A stretch of 35,104 nucleotides of DNA from Methylomonas sp. (lineage in GTDB: Bacteria; Pseudomonadota; Gammaproteobacteria; Methylococcales; Methylomonadaceae): contig PERU01000037.1 in NCBI GenBank assembly GCA_002928965.1, positions 1-35,104 on the forward strand, read 5' to 3'. Made by a program: the position numbers and the translations under genes. The notes under the pieces were generated by a model. The model searched no databases. It was not told the DNA's origin and saw only the letters and a list, made by a program, of their open reading frames with translations. Shown in pieces: positions 17,360 through 25,708 of this stretch. Each line of letters starts with the position of its first letter. The stretch's first letter is position 1.

Positions 17360-20095
17360 TTACTGTTTTTCTAACAATTGCGCATGCGCGGCAGCCAGAC
17401 GGGCTACTGGAATGCGTGGTGCCGAACAGGAGACATAGTTCAATCCCAAGCCATGAACGAATTGTATGGATTTGGGGTGACCGCCGTGCTCACCGCAAAT
17501 GCCTACTTTAAGTTCCGGACGTTTTTGACGGCCATAATCAACGGCCATTTTCATCAGTTTGCCCAAACCTTGAATATCCAGGGTTTCAAACGGATTATCC
17601 TGTAACAAACCGGAATCTTCATACAGTGGCAAGAATTTGTTTTCAGCATCTTCACGCGAAAACGAGAAGGTGGCTTGCGTCAAATCGTTGGTGCCAAACG
17701 AGAAAAATTCTGCAGTTTCAGCCAGATTGTCCGCGCGCGTACAAGCGCGTACCGTTTCGATCATGGTGCCGAATTTGAACTTCAGGCTGATTTTGTATTG
17801 CGCTTCCACTTCGGCTTGAATTTCATCCACATAGCCCTTCACTTTTTTCAGCTCCTGGGCAGTGATGACTTGCGGCACCATGATTTCCGGCTCAACAGTA
17901 ATGCGTTGTTTGACGCAACGGGCAGCCGCTTCCAGAATCGACCGAATCTGCATTTTGTAGATTTCCGGATAGCTCATGCCCAAACGCACGCCACGGTGAC
18001 CCAGCATTGGGTTGACTTCGTAGAGTTCCAAAACCTTGGCCAACATCATTTCTTTTTTGGCGATGGCTTCCAGAATCACTTCTTCATTCAACAGGTTGAA
18101 TGGCGCAGGCAATTCCGGGTGTCCGGCTAGAGTGTCCAGTGTGACGCGTTGACCTTTAACAATGGTCAGGTAATGTTTCAACGAATTGAGTTCATCCAGC
18201 AATTGATGCTCATTAGGCAAAAATTCATGCATCGGTGGATCCAGCAAGCGCACCGTCACAGGGTAGGGTGACATAGCTTCAAACAACTGCTCGAAATCGT
18301 CGCGTTGAATCGGGAACAACTTGGCTAAAGCCGCCTCGCGCTCATCGGTGTTATGCGCCAGAATCATGTCAATCACCAGCGGCAATCTGTCCACGGCATT
18401 AAACATGCGTTCTGTACGGCATAAGCCGATGCCTTTAGCGCCGTATTCAGCGGCCAGTTTCGCCATTGCCGGGGTATCGGCATTGGCATGTACGCGTAAA
18501 CGGGCGTTTTCATCCGCCCAACTCAACAGGGTTTTCAAATCCTGAGAAAAGGTCGGTTTGATGGTAGGGATGCGGCCTAAAAAGATGTCACCGGTGCTGC
18601 CATCGATGGTGATCAAATCGCCTTCTTTGATGTGAATATCACCGACAATCGCCAGCCGTGCCCGCACATCCACTTTAATGTCTTCTGCACCTGCCACACA
18701 GGCTTTGCCCATGCCGCGTGCCACCACGGCAGCGTGTGAGGTTTTGCCGCCGCGACTGGTCAAGATACCCTGTGCAGCAAAAAAGCCGTGAATATCTTCC
18801 GGTTTGGTTTCTTCGCGCAGCAGAATCAATTCTTCGCCGGTTTTGCCCAAACGCACAGCGGTGTCCGCATCAAATACGCATTTACCGCACGCCGCCCCCG
18901 GGGATGCCGACAAGCCTTGCGCCAGCGCTTTTTGACCATGATCCAGCGCCAATTGCGGATGCAACAACTGCTCCAGCAGTTCCGGGTTGATACGTAGCAG
19001 GGCGCGTTCTTTGCTGATCAGGCCTTCTTTGACCATGTCAATCGAGGTTTTCACCATGGCCGCCGCATTCATTTTGCCGTTGCGGGTTTGCAGGCAATAC
19101 AAAACGCCACGTTCTATGGTGTATTCGTAATCCTGTACTTCCTGATAATGCGATTCCAGTTTATTTCGCAATTCCACCAGCTGCCGATATTGCTCCGGCA
19201 TTTCCTTGGCCATTTCATGCACTGGCTTAGGGGTACGGATGCCGGCCACCACGTCTTCGCCTTGGGCGTTGACCAGATATTCGCCATACATTTCGTTTTC
19301 GCCGGTACCGGGATTGCGGGTAAAGCCGACGCCGGTCGCACAATCATCACCCATATTGCCGAACACCATGGTGACAATGTTTACGGCCGTACCGTTGGCC
19401 ACATCCGGGGTAATATGAAATTCACGGCGATAGTCGATAGCCCGTTTGCCCAGCCAGGAATTGAACACCGCCTTAATGGCGATTTCCAGTTGTTCGTAAA
19501 CATCTTCCGGGAATGGTCGGCCGGTTTCGTCTTTAACGACTTGCAGGAACAGTTCGCTGATTTCCTGCAGTTGATCAGCACTCAGTGCTACATCGGCTTT
19601 GATACCGGCATTGCGTTTGACAGCATGAAAATGCACATCAAATTTTTCGTCATCAATCCCCAGCGCCACTTTGCCGAACAATTGAATAAAGCGACGGTAA
19701 GCGTCGTAAGCGAAGCGGGCGTCGTCGGTCATTTCGATCAAGCCGGCCAGCGTGTCCTTGTTTAAACCCAGATTAAGGATGGTATCCATCATGCCCGGCA
19801 TGGAAATCGCCGAACCGGATCGCACCGATACCAGCAACGGGTTATTGGTGCCGCCAAATTCTTTACCGGTGGTTTGTTCAATATCGGCGATTTGCTGGCG
19901 TACTTCCTCCATCAAATCCACCGGTAAAGCTTTGTTCTCCAGATACTGCAAGCAGGTAGCAGTGGTAATGACAAACCCCGGTGGTACGTTCAGCCCCATT
20001 TGTGTCATTTCGCACAGATTGGCGCCTTTACCGCCGAGTAATGCCTTGTTTTTGCCATCGCCCTTGTCAAATGAAAAGCTATATTTTGGGTTCAT
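17360..20095 (-). CDS. ppdK: Pyruvate, phosphate dikinase
   Basis: PPDK interconverts pyruvate, ATP and phosphate with PEP, AMP and pyrophosphate. The N-terminal ATP-grasp domain has LLGGKGANLCEM and SVRSGSAISMPGMMDTILN. The swivelling domain has LTSRGGKTSHAAVVARGMG with the phosphorylated His (H454 from the chosen start). The C-terminal TIM barrel binds pyruvate/PEP (GLCRTERMF, MLGHRGVRLG, FGTNDLTQ and the catalytic Cys in GICGEHGGHP). The length of 911 residues is usual. The ATG at 20095 has AAGG six bases upstream and is preferred over the preceding GTG (20098). In methanotrophs a PPi-linked PPDK works with PPi-dependent phosphofructokinase; that link is known biology and is not visible here. 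Confidence 0.96.
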   Translation of the reverse strand: MNPKYSFSFDKGDGKNKALLGGKGANLCEMTQMGLNVPPGFVITTATCLQYLENKALPVDLMEEVRQQIADIEQTTGKEFGGTNNPLLVSVRSGSAISMPGMMDTILNLGLNKDTLAGLIEMTDDARFAYDAYRRFIQLFGKVALGIDDEKFDVHFHAVKRNAGIKADVALSADQLQEISELFLQVVKDETGRPFPEDVYEQLEIAIKAVFNSWLGKRAIDYRREFHITPDVANGTAVNIVTMVFGNMGDDCATGVGFTRNPGTGENEMYGEYLVNAQGEDVVAGIRTPKPVHEMAKEMPEQYRQLVELRNKLESHYQEVQDYEYTIERGVLYCLQTRNGKMNAAAMVKTSIDMVKEGLISKERALLRINPELLEQLLHPQLALDHGQKALAQGLSASPGAACGKCVFDADTAVRLGKTGEELILLREETKPEDIHGFFAAQGILTSRGGKTSHAAVVARGMGKACVAGAEDIKVDVRARLAIVGDIHIKEGDLITIDGSTGDIFLGRIPTIKPTFSQDLKTLLSWADENARLRVHANADTPAMAKLAAEYGAKGIGLCRTERMFNAVDRLPLVIDMILAHNTDEREAALAKLFPIQRDDFEQLFEAMSPYPVTVRLLDPPMHEFLPNEHQLLDELNSLKHYLTIVKGQRVTLDTLAGHPELPAPFNLLNEEVILEAIAKKEMMLAKVLELYEVNPMLGHRGVRLGMSYPEIYKMQIRSILEAAARCVKQRITVEPEIMVPQVITAQELKKVKGYVDEIQAEVEAQYKISLKFKFGTMIETVRACTRADNLAETAEFFSFGTNDLTQATFSFSREDAENKFLPLYEDSGLLQDNPFETLDIQGLGKLMKMAVDYGRQKRPELKVGICGEHGGHPKSIQFVHGLGLNYVSCSAPRIPVARLAAAHAQLLEKQ

Positions 20096-20346
20096 CACGT
20101 ACCTTATAAAAGTTGGGGAGATTATGGGTTGATTATAGTGCTTACTGATTGTAGGGAGAATATTGTTTTGGCTTTCTTTAAATGATTTGATAAAGAAATT
20201 GTTTAATTTCGACTGGTAGGGGTAGCAAGATCAGAAAATCGGTTAATTTTGACGTAAATCTTGCGGGTTGATCGATGAGTATTGAGATTTCAGGATGCTT
20301 GGTTTGGGTTAATAATTTGGTCGGCTATCGTTTGTCAGTCGTTTTG

Positions 20347-20363
20347 TAATACAATTTGTATTA
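20347..20363. promoter_or_regulatory. Perfect 17-bp palindrome, probable toxin-antitoxin operator
   Basis: TAATACAA-T-TTGTATTA is perfectly symmetric and ends 22 bases before the antitoxin start codon. Ribbon-helix-helix antitoxins typically bind such sites and repress their own operon. A TTG at 20356 inside the palindrome could open the frame earlier but is better read as operator DNA. Confidence 0.75.
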
Positions 20364-20385
20364 TTTCAATTCCATGGAGATAGAG

Positions 20386-20688
20386 ATGACCGCTATCAGT
20401 CTGCGTTTACCCGACGACATTGAGGCCAATTTAAAAGCCGAAGCCCAATTGGAAGGCAAAACTCAATCGGAAATCGCCCGGCAAGCGATCATGGAATATT
20501 TGGCGCGTCGAGAGAAGGAGCGGTTTATGGCAGAAATGGTCGCCGCCGGGCGAGCATTAGCAGCTGATCCCCAAGCTTGGGCCGAATCACGCGAGATTGC
20601 CGAGGACTTGGTCGACGAAGGACTGGACGCCATTATTGCAGCGGAACGTGCTGCCGGTATCGATCCGGATGAAAAGTGGTGGAAATGA
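20386..20688 (+). CDS. Ribbon-helix-helix (CopG-type) antitoxin
   Basis: The 100-residue protein begins MTAISLRLPDDIE. This is the beta-strand plus first helix of a ribbon-helix-helix DNA-binding fold, continued by EGKTQSEIARQAIMEYLARR (residues to about 45). The C-terminal half (AAGRALAADPQAW...DEKWWK) is acidic and helical, as expected for the toxin-neutralising arm. The ATG at 20386 is chosen because GGAGA lies five bases upstream and an earlier TTG start falls inside the operator palindrome. Its stop overlaps the toxin start, which couples the two. Confidence 0.85.
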   Translation: MTAISLRLPDDIEANLKAEAQLEGKTQSEIARQAIMEYLARREKERFMAEMVAAGRALAADPQAWAESREIAEDLVDEGLDAIIAAERAAGIDPDEKWWK

Positions 20689-21029
20689 TGCGGCGTGGGG
20701 AAATATGGACGGCCAATCTCAACCCCAATAAAGGCAGCGAAATCGGCAAAGTACGTCCAGTATTGATCCTGCAGGATGATGGCATGATAGCCAGTGGCTT
20801 AGCGACTATATTGATTGCACCGTTGACCAGCCAGTTTCGACCGATATTTGCTCCGCTTCGCGTGAAAGTCGCCGCCCATAATCACCTGATCCAGGATTGT
20901 TTTGTGATGATCGAACATATCCGCGCACTCGACCGTTCTCGCTTTGGTGAAGGCCCACTGACTGTCTTAACCACAGAAGAAATAGCCGCGGTGGAGAAGA
21001 GTTTGCTTGGCGTGATGGGGATGTTGTAA
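20688..21029 (+). CDS. MazF/PemK-family endoribonuclease toxin
   Basis: The protein carries the MazF signature: RRGEIWTANLNPNKGSEIGK at the N-terminus, RPVLIL with the catalytic Arg, IAPLTSQ with the conserved Thr/Ser, and CFVMIEHIRALDRSRF in the second half. Members cleave mRNA or other RNA at short sequence motifs when freed from the antitoxin. The start is set at the ATG at 20688 (113 residues), overlapping the antitoxin stop as TGATG. The adjacent ATG at 20685 and the GTGs at 20676/20679 are alternatives. GGTGG sits about five bases upstream of 20688. The RHH-MazF pairing is a known type II toxin-antitoxin arrangement. Confidence 0.88.
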   Translation: MRRGEIWTANLNPNKGSEIGKVRPVLILQDDGMIASGLATILIAPLTSQFRPIFAPLRVKVAAHNHLIQDCFVMIEHIRALDRSRFGEGPLTVLTTEEIAAVEKSLLGVMGML

Positions 21030-21079
21030 AAATCAACCTGCCTGTACACATTTTTGTAGAGTACTTTCGGTGCTTGGTT

Positions 21080-23218
21080 TTATCGACGCCGTAAGTTGGG
21101 TTTAGCCGATACAGTATGTTTGGTTTTAAACGGCTGCCGTTTAGGTTGTTGTTTGTCCATGGGATTTTCCAGGCCTTTAGGCTGAAAACTGGGAATCAAA
21201 TGCTGCTTGCCATTGCCGATCAAATCGGCGCGCCCCATGTCTTTTAAAGCTTCGCGCAGTAGCGGCCAGTTTTTCGGGTCGTGGTAGCGCAGAAAAGCCT
21301 TATGAATCCGGCGTTGTTTGACGCTGCGGGGAATGGCAATGTCTGGTTCGTTGCGGCCGACTTTGTGCAAAGTGTCCTTGCCAGAGTGATACATGGCGGT
21401 GGCGATTGACATGGGCGATGGTAAAAAGGCTTGTACCTGATCGGCGCGGAAACCGTTACGTTTCAGCCATAAAGCCAGATTCAGCATGTCTTCATCACGG
21501 GTGCCGGGATGAGCGGCGATGAAGTAGGGGATTAAATACTGTTCCTTGCCGGCTTCTTTGGAATATTTATCAAACATCTGTTTGAAGCGGTCGTAACTGC
21601 CCATGCCGGGTTTCATCATTTTCGACAGCGGGCCTTGCTCGGTATGTTCCGGGGCTATCTTCAAATAGCCGCCGACATGATGACTGACCAATTCTTTAAC
21701 ATATTCCGGGGTTTCCACGGCAATGTCGTAGCGTAAACCGGAGGCGATGAAGATTTTTTTGATGCCAGGCAACTTGCGGGCGCGGCGATACAATTTCACT
21801 AGCGGGGTTTGATCGGTGTTCAGGTTTTGGCAAATGCCGGGGTACACGCAAGACGGCTTGCGGCAGGAGGCTTCGATAGCCGGGTCCTTGCAGGCCAAGC
21901 GCCACATGTTGGCAGTTGGGCCGCCCAAGTCGGAGATATGGCCGGTGAAGTTGGGTGAGGTGTCGCGGATGGCTTCAATTTCGCGGATGATGGAATCTTC
22001 CGAACGATTTTGAATGATACGGCCCTCGTGTTCGGTAATCGAGCAAAAACTGCAGCCACCAAAACAGCCGCGCATGATCAACACCGAATGCTGAATCATT
22101 TCAAACGCCGGGATATTGGCTTTGCCATAGGCATGATGAGGCAGGCGCGAGTAGGGCAGTTCGAACACGCCATCCATTTCCGGCGTGGTCAACGGCAGCG
22201 GTGGCGGATTGATCCACACTTCCCGGTTGCCGTGGCGCTGAATCAGTGCCCGAGCATTGCCGGGATTGGTTTCGCCGTGCATCACCCGTGAAGCGTGAGC
22301 ATACAGAATTGGATCGTCTTTGACGGCATCGTAATCCGGCAGGCGAATCACGGTTTGAGCGCGTTGTTTGTTGGCGATGGGTTTGAATTGGATAATGTGT
22401 TCGTTTGCCGATAGGGCGGTTGAATTTACCTTTGCAGCGGGCTTGTCTTCGCACGCGGGCTGTTCCTGATACGGATTTTGATGCACGATCACGGCACCGG
22501 GTTTGTCTATATCCGTAGAATCCTTTTCCATCCAGCCCTGCGGCACCTGTTTGACAAAATGCACGGTGCCGCGAATGCCTTTCAAATCATGGATGCCTTC
22601 GCCTTTTGCCAGTCGATGAGCGATTTCCACCACTTGCCGTTCGGCATTGCCATATACCAACAAGTCGGCTTTGGAATCCAGAATGATCGATTTGCGCACC
22701 TTATCCGACCAGTAGTCGTAATGGGCGATGCGGCGCAGGCTAGCTTCGATGCCGCCGATGACGATAGGTACGTTTTTGTAAGCTTCCCGGCAGCGGTGAG
22801 CGTAGACATTCACCGCCCGATCCGGACGTTTGCCGGCTTCGCCGTTAGCGGTGTAGGCGTCGTTGGAGCGGATTTTTTTATCGGAGGTATAGCGATTCAC
22901 CATGGAATCCATGTTGCCGCCCGTCACCCCAAAAAATAACGTGGGTTGACCGAGTTTTTTAAAATCGGCCGCGCTGTGCCAGTCAGGCTGAGAAATAATG
23001 CCGACCCGAAAGCCTTGGGCTTCCAGGGTGCGGCCAATGACAGCCATACCAAAGCTGGGATGATCGACATACGCATCACCCGTTACCAGGATCACGTCGC
23101 AAGCATCCCAGCCTAATTGCTGCATTTCTTCACGGCTCATTGGCAGTTCAGGCGCTGGCCCGAAACGATGGGCCCAGAATTTTTTATAGCTAAAGATGTT
23201 GGGCGCGTTGTGATTCAC
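21080..23218 (-). CDS. ygiQ: YgiQ family radical SAM protein (UPF0313)
   Basis: A 712-residue protein closely matching E. coli YgiQ in layout: [20 protein letters not shown] and [19 protein letters not shown] at the N-terminus, [18 protein letters not shown], and the radical SAM cluster motif [10 protein letters not shown] (C385, C389, C392). [17 protein letters not shown] and the C-terminal [13 protein letters not shown] follow. The tail (about 680-712) is basic and low-complexity. The molecular substrate of YgiQ is unknown. It begins with GTG at 23218, which overlaps the stop of the upstream spermidine-synthase-like gene as GTGA, so the two are translationally coupled. Confidence 0.93.
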   Translation of the reverse strand: MNHNAPNIFSYKKFWAHRFGPAPELPMSREEMQQLGWDACDVILVTGDAYVDHPSFGMAVIGRTLEAQGFRVGIISQPDWHSAADFKKLGQPTLFFGVTGGNMDSMVNRYTSDKKIRSNDAYTANGEAGKRPDRAVNVYAHRCREAYKNVPIVIGGIEASLRRIAHYDYWSDKVRKSIILDSKADLLVYGNAERQVVEIAHRLAKGEGIHDLKGIRGTVHFVKQVPQGWMEKDSTDIDKPGAVIVHQNPYQEQPACEDKPAAKVNSTALSANEHIIQFKPIANKQRAQTVIRLPDYDAVKDDPILYAHASRVMHGETNPGNARALIQRHGNREVWINPPPLPLTTPEMDGVFELPYSRLPHHAYGKANIPAFEMIQHSVLIMRGCFGGCSFCSITEHEGRIIQNRSEDSIIREIEAIRDTSPNFTGHISDLGGPTANMWRLACKDPAIEASCRKPSCVYPGICQNLNTDQTPLVKLYRRARKLPGIKKIFIASGLRYDIAVETPEYVKELVSHHVGGYLKIAPEHTEQGPLSKMMKPGMGSYDRFKQMFDKYSKEAGKEQYLIPYFIAAHPGTRDEDMLNLALWLKRNGFRADQVQAFLPSPMSIATAMYHSGKDTLHKVGRNEPDIAIPRSVKQRRIHKAFLRYHDPKNWPLLREALKDMGRADLIGNGKQHLIPSFQPKGLENPMDKQQPKRQPFKTKHTVSAKPNLRRR

Positions 23219-24018
23219 TTGTTGATTATCCGATTGATTGCTGTACTGTTGTTGCGTTTAAAGTCTTGCATAAAGGTGGGGAATTCCAGTTGATACTGTT
23301 GCTCCAGCTGGTTGGCTTTTTCCAGCAAAGCTTTCATGCTGGGTTTTGGAAAGGCTTCACCAAAGGCAAAACCGATGATGTTACCGCGTCCGCGCACCGG
23401 TAAAAACAACATCCGCCAGCCAAATACGCGGCCGATATTCCAGCAGACCTGTTTGAACAAATCCTTGTCAGTACCCCACAAGTTGATGACCAGCATACCG
23501 TCTTTAGCCAGCAAGGTATGGCAGTTATCAAAGAATAATTCGCTACTGACTTCGGTGGCCATGCCGGCGTGATCATAGGCATCGATCATGATCCAGTCAT
23601 ACAAACCATCCTGGCTGCGGCTTTGTTGCAGGACGTGTTGGGCACCGCAACCGATTTTTATTTTCATGCGAGGGTCGAACGGCAAGCCAAAATGACTGCG
23701 CGCCACTTTTAAAACACTGCTGCGAAATTCCACGATTTTTAGTTGGCATTCGGCAAACTGGCGCAATAAAAACTTGGCGATGGTGCCGCCACCCAAGCCT
23801 ATCATCAATACATGATTGGGTTTGTCATGAAATAACAGGCCCGCCATCATCGCCCGGGCGTATAAAGAATGTAAACGATCAGGCGCGCTGATCTGCATGC
23901 TGCTTTGGCGCGCGGACGAGCCAAAGTGCAAAGCACGCTCATCCAGTTTGTCAACGACTTCGATGATACCTTCATCGTCATGGCTTTGGTGCACCACCAA
24001 GCCGTCATATTTATACAT
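23215..24018 (-). CDS. Spermidine/spermine synthase-like protein
   Basis: The 267-residue protein has the aminopropyltransferase / SAM-methyltransferase Rossmann fold. [17 protein letters not shown] (69-85) is the nucleotide-binding loop, with [18 protein letters not shown] next and [11 protein letters not shown] (140-150) where SpeE has its catalytic acidic segment. The usual E-I-D after strand 2 is E-F-R here, and the conserved D-(S/T)-(T/S)-D-P motif is reduced to DAYDH. Polyamine synthesis is therefore doubtful. It is cytoplasmic, with no N-terminal SpeE beta-barrel of full length. It is coupled to ygiQ by a four-base overlap. Confidence 0.75.
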   Translation of the reverse strand: MYKYDGLVVHQSHDDEGIIEVVDKLDERALHFGSSARQSSMQISAPDRLHSLYARAMMAGLLFHDKPNHVLMIGLGGGTIAKFLLRQFAECQLKIVEFRSSVLKVARSHFGLPFDPRMKIKIGCGAQHVLQQSRSQDGLYDWIMIDAYDHAGMATEVSSELFFDNCHTLLAKDGMLVINLWGTDKDLFKQVCWNIGRVFGWRMLFLPVRGRGNIIGFAFGEAFPKPSMKALLEKANQLEQQYQLEFPTFMQDFKRNNSTAINRIINK

Positions 24019-24332
24019 GAGGTGGGTAGACTGTTAAAACGACGCTATTTTCCTGCAAAATCGGGCGCTTGTCTTGCGATTATTGCCATGTTGCCAATGC
24101 CATGGTGGGAATGCAGCAGTTTAAATGCCGTTTTGTCCCGCTCATCTGTTGCTGCCGAAATGATCAAAATGTCTGCAGCTGTCGTTATCAACCCGGCTTA
24201 ATTAATGTCGGGCATTCCGTTCCGGATGAGATTTTCTGCCAGATGTAGCATACCCAAGCACAGGCAGACGGTTTTTGAACATTCTGCCCGAGCCTTTGCG
24301 AGGTATCGCTTGGCTAGTCGCTGGTTTGACAG
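24019..24332. other. 314-bp intergenic region
   Basis: It lies between the methyltransferase gene and the spermidine-synthase-like gene, both on the minus strand. A plus-strand frame runs in from the neighbouring gene but has no ribosome binding site or recognisable product. I see no hairpin of note and nothing else to annotate. Confidence 0.45.
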
Positions 24333-24977
24333 TTAGGGGCTGCGAGTAAAAATAATCACATCTTTACCCAGAATCTCTAATTGGCAGTGAAATGTGTTAG
24401 CCAGCCATTCTAAAGTGTCTTTGCAAAAGAAACTCACATGCGTTGGATCGTTTTTGTAATGCCAACGGCTGAAGGCATCCACATCAATGACCAGTTTGGT
24501 CATGATGCCCAACATGGCATTGGGTTTTACTAACCCAAAGAGTTTTCGCAACTCGATATTAGGTTGACGGAAATGCTCGATAACTTCCGTACAGGTGACA
24601 AAATCGTAGCGGCTTTGTAAAGGTTCCGGGCAAGCGGCGTAAATCGGATCAAAAATCTGCATCTGATGACCGTGTTCTACAAATAACTTGGCCAATAAAG
24701 GGCCGGGCCCGCAACCAAAATCCAGTCCGTGTGCTGGCGAATTTAGTCGTGCCAGCATGGGGTTTGCCAAACGTGATAAAAACTGACGATAGCCGGAATC
24801 ATCCAGCTGATTTTGATGGCGATCATACAGCGCTTTTTCGGCGTGCAGGCTAAGGTGAAAGTGGGTTGGCACGAAAACCAAATGGCAAACTCCGCAGCGA
24901 TGGTAATCGCGTTGTTTATCTTGATAAAAGTTAAAAGTGTCGCTGCTGAGGCACAGTGGGCAGGAAAAAATTGGCAT
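24333..24977 (-). CDS. Class I SAM-dependent methyltransferase with N-terminal zinc ribbon
   Basis: The N-terminus has two Cys pairs, SCPLC (C6, C9) and RCGVC (C28, C31), forming a probable zinc ribbon. From about residue 80 comes a type 11/12 methyltransferase domain: LDFGCGPGPLLAKL is motif I, TEVIEHF motif II-like, and HYKNDPTHVSFF a conserved late motif. At 214 residues it is complete. The substrate cannot be told. Similar small zinc-ribbon methyltransferases occur in sugar or metabolite modification and as stand-alone genes. It starts at ATG 24977, just upstream of and divergent from tRNA-Asp. Confidence 0.82.
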   Translation of the reverse strand: MPIFSCPLCLSSDTFNFYQDKQRDYHRCGVCHLVFVPTHFHLSLHAEKALYDRHQNQLDDSGYRQFLSRLANPMLARLNSPAHGLDFGCGPGPLLAKLFVEHGHQMQIFDPIYAACPEPLQSRYDFVTCTEVIEHFRQPNIELRKLFGLVKPNAMLGIMTKLVIDVDAFSRWHYKNDPTHVSFFCKDTLEWLANTFHCQLEILGKDVIIFTRSP

Positions 24978-25004
24978 GAATTTTGGCTGATTCGATTTTT
25001 AAGC

Positions 25005-25032
25005 TTGACGGTACCAGGTTTTACTGTAGAAT
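25005..25032 (+). promoter_or_regulatory. Sigma-70 promoter of tRNA-Asp
   Basis: TTGACG (25005-25010) and TAGAAT (25027-25032) are 16 bases apart, with the tRNA 17 bases further on. The GCGCGGC just after the -10 box is a GC-rich discriminator, typical of stable RNA promoters under stringent control. Confidence 0.75.
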
Positions 25033-25049
25033 GCGCGGCTTCCAACTGC

Positions 25050-25126
25050 GGAGCGGTAGTTCAGTTGGTTAGAATACCGGCCTGTCACGCCGGGGGTCGC
25101 GGGTTCGAGCCCCGTCCGCTCCGCCA
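25050..25126 (+). tRNA. tRNA-Asp (GTC)
   Basis: A complete 77-nt cloverleaf. The acceptor stem is GGAGCGG with CCGCTCC. The D arm contains AGTTCAGTTGGTTAGA. The anticodon stem CCGGC/GCCGG carries loop CTGTCAC with anticodon GTC at 25084-25086. The T arm has GGTTCGAGCCC, and the discriminator G is followed by an encoded CCA. A weak hairpin TCAATCC-N7-GGATTGA (25136-25156) follows and may end the transcript. Confidence 0.97.
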
Positions 25127-25157
25127 CTTCCTAATTCAATCCGTTTTTTGGATTGAT

Positions 25158-25185
25158 CTTGAAATTCCTGAAGGCACCACCATTA
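25158..25185 (+). promoter_or_regulatory. Candidate sigma-32 (heat-shock) promoter of hsp20
   Basis: CTTGAAA (25158-25164) is a perfect heat-shock -35 element. CACCATTA (25178-25185) matches CCCCATNT at five of seven defined positions, at a spacing of 13, within the known 11-16 range. It lies about 45 bases before the hsp20 start. Confidence 0.65.
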
Positions 25186-25186
25186 T

Positions 25187-25231
25187 CTCGCTGCGATAAA
25201 TTTTTTTCAGCTAACGCAGAGGAGAATGCCC
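25187..25231 (+). promoter_or_regulatory. hsp20 leader able to hide its ribosome binding site (candidate fourU-type thermometer)
   Basis: UUUUUUC (25202-25208) can pair with GAGGAGA (25219-25225), covering the whole AGGAG ribosome binding site by A-U, G-U and one G-C pair around a 10-base loop. An alternative stem CTGCG (25191-25195) with CGCAG (25215-25219), extended by CTC (25187-25189) with GAG (25222-25224), also involves the site. Weak U-rich pairing over the ribosome binding site is the hallmark of fourU thermometers. Confidence 0.5.
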
Positions 25232-25660
25232 ATGAGCAGCTTAAGTCCATTTGTCAGTCGCGGCCTTTTTGATGAATTGTTTCGAGACGTCAATCCCGGC
25301 TACTTTATCAAACCCTTGCATGGCGATGCCTTGCCGGCGCACATCAAAGTCGATGTGAAAGAAAATTCCAGCGAATTCATCGTTGAAGCTGAAATTCCCG
25401 GTGCCGGTAAAGAAAACATTCATGTCAATATCGAAGGCAGCGTGGTAACGATCCGCGCTGCGATCAATCAGGTTGATGCTCAAAACAAAGACGACAAACT
25501 GTTACGCAGTGAACGTTATTATGGCGAGGTGTCCCGCAGTTTCCAATTGCCGGTAGATATTGATGAGGCTACCAGTAAAGCCCGTTACGAAAACGGCGTG
25601 TTGACCCTGACTTTGTTGAAAAGACAAAAGCAGTGCGGTCAGCGCATGACCATTGAGTAA
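25232..25660 (+). CDS. Small heat-shock protein, Hsp20/alpha-crystallin family
   Basis: A 142-residue ATP-independent holdase chaperone. The N-terminal arm (MSSLSPFVSRGLFDELFRD) is followed by the alpha-crystallin domain (about 36-130): HIKVDVKENSSEFIVEAEIP, ENIHVNIEGSVVTIRA, ERYYGEVSRSFQLP and the signature ARYENGVLTLTLLK. The C-terminal tail ends MTIE, a weak form of the IxI motif used for oligomer assembly. The ATG at 25232 is chosen over the in-frame ATG at 25226 because AGGAG ends one base before 25226 but seven before 25232. Promoter and leader suggest heat control at both transcription and translation. A terminator hairpin follows. Confidence 0.92.
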   Translation: MSSLSPFVSRGLFDELFRDVNPGYFIKPLHGDALPAHIKVDVKENSSEFIVEAEIPGAGKENIHVNIEGSVVTIRAAINQVDAQNKDDKLLRSERYYGEVSRSFQLPVDIDEATSKARYENGVLTLTLLKRQKQCGQRMTIE

Positions 25661-25668
25661 TCTGCTTG

Positions 25669-25691
25669 AACGGGCGCAATTTGCGCCCGTT
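25669..25691 (+). terminator. Terminator of hsp20, possibly bidirectional
   Basis: AACGGGCGCA and TGCGCCCGTT form a perfect 10-bp GC-rich stem with a three-base loop, followed on the plus strand by TCTGTCTT. It lies between the convergent hsp20 and NUDIX genes and could serve both. Confidence 0.8.
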
Positions 25692-25708
25692 TCTGTCTTA
25701 GGATGGTT

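Noticed and set aside
19088-19765. 225-codon plus-strand frame
   Set aside because: It is antisense to ppdK; such long antisense frames follow from codon bias of the real gene.
22478-22939. 153-codon plus-strand frame
   Set aside because: It is antisense to ygiQ and has no domain resemblance.
23905-24201. 98-codon plus-strand frame reaching into the 24.0-24.3 kb gap
   Set aside because: It starts inside the opposite-strand gene, has no ribosome binding site and no recognisable product.
25136-25156. Terminator after tRNA-Asp
   Set aside because: The stem is short and AT-rich with its T run in the loop rather than after it, so I did not list it as a separate terminator.
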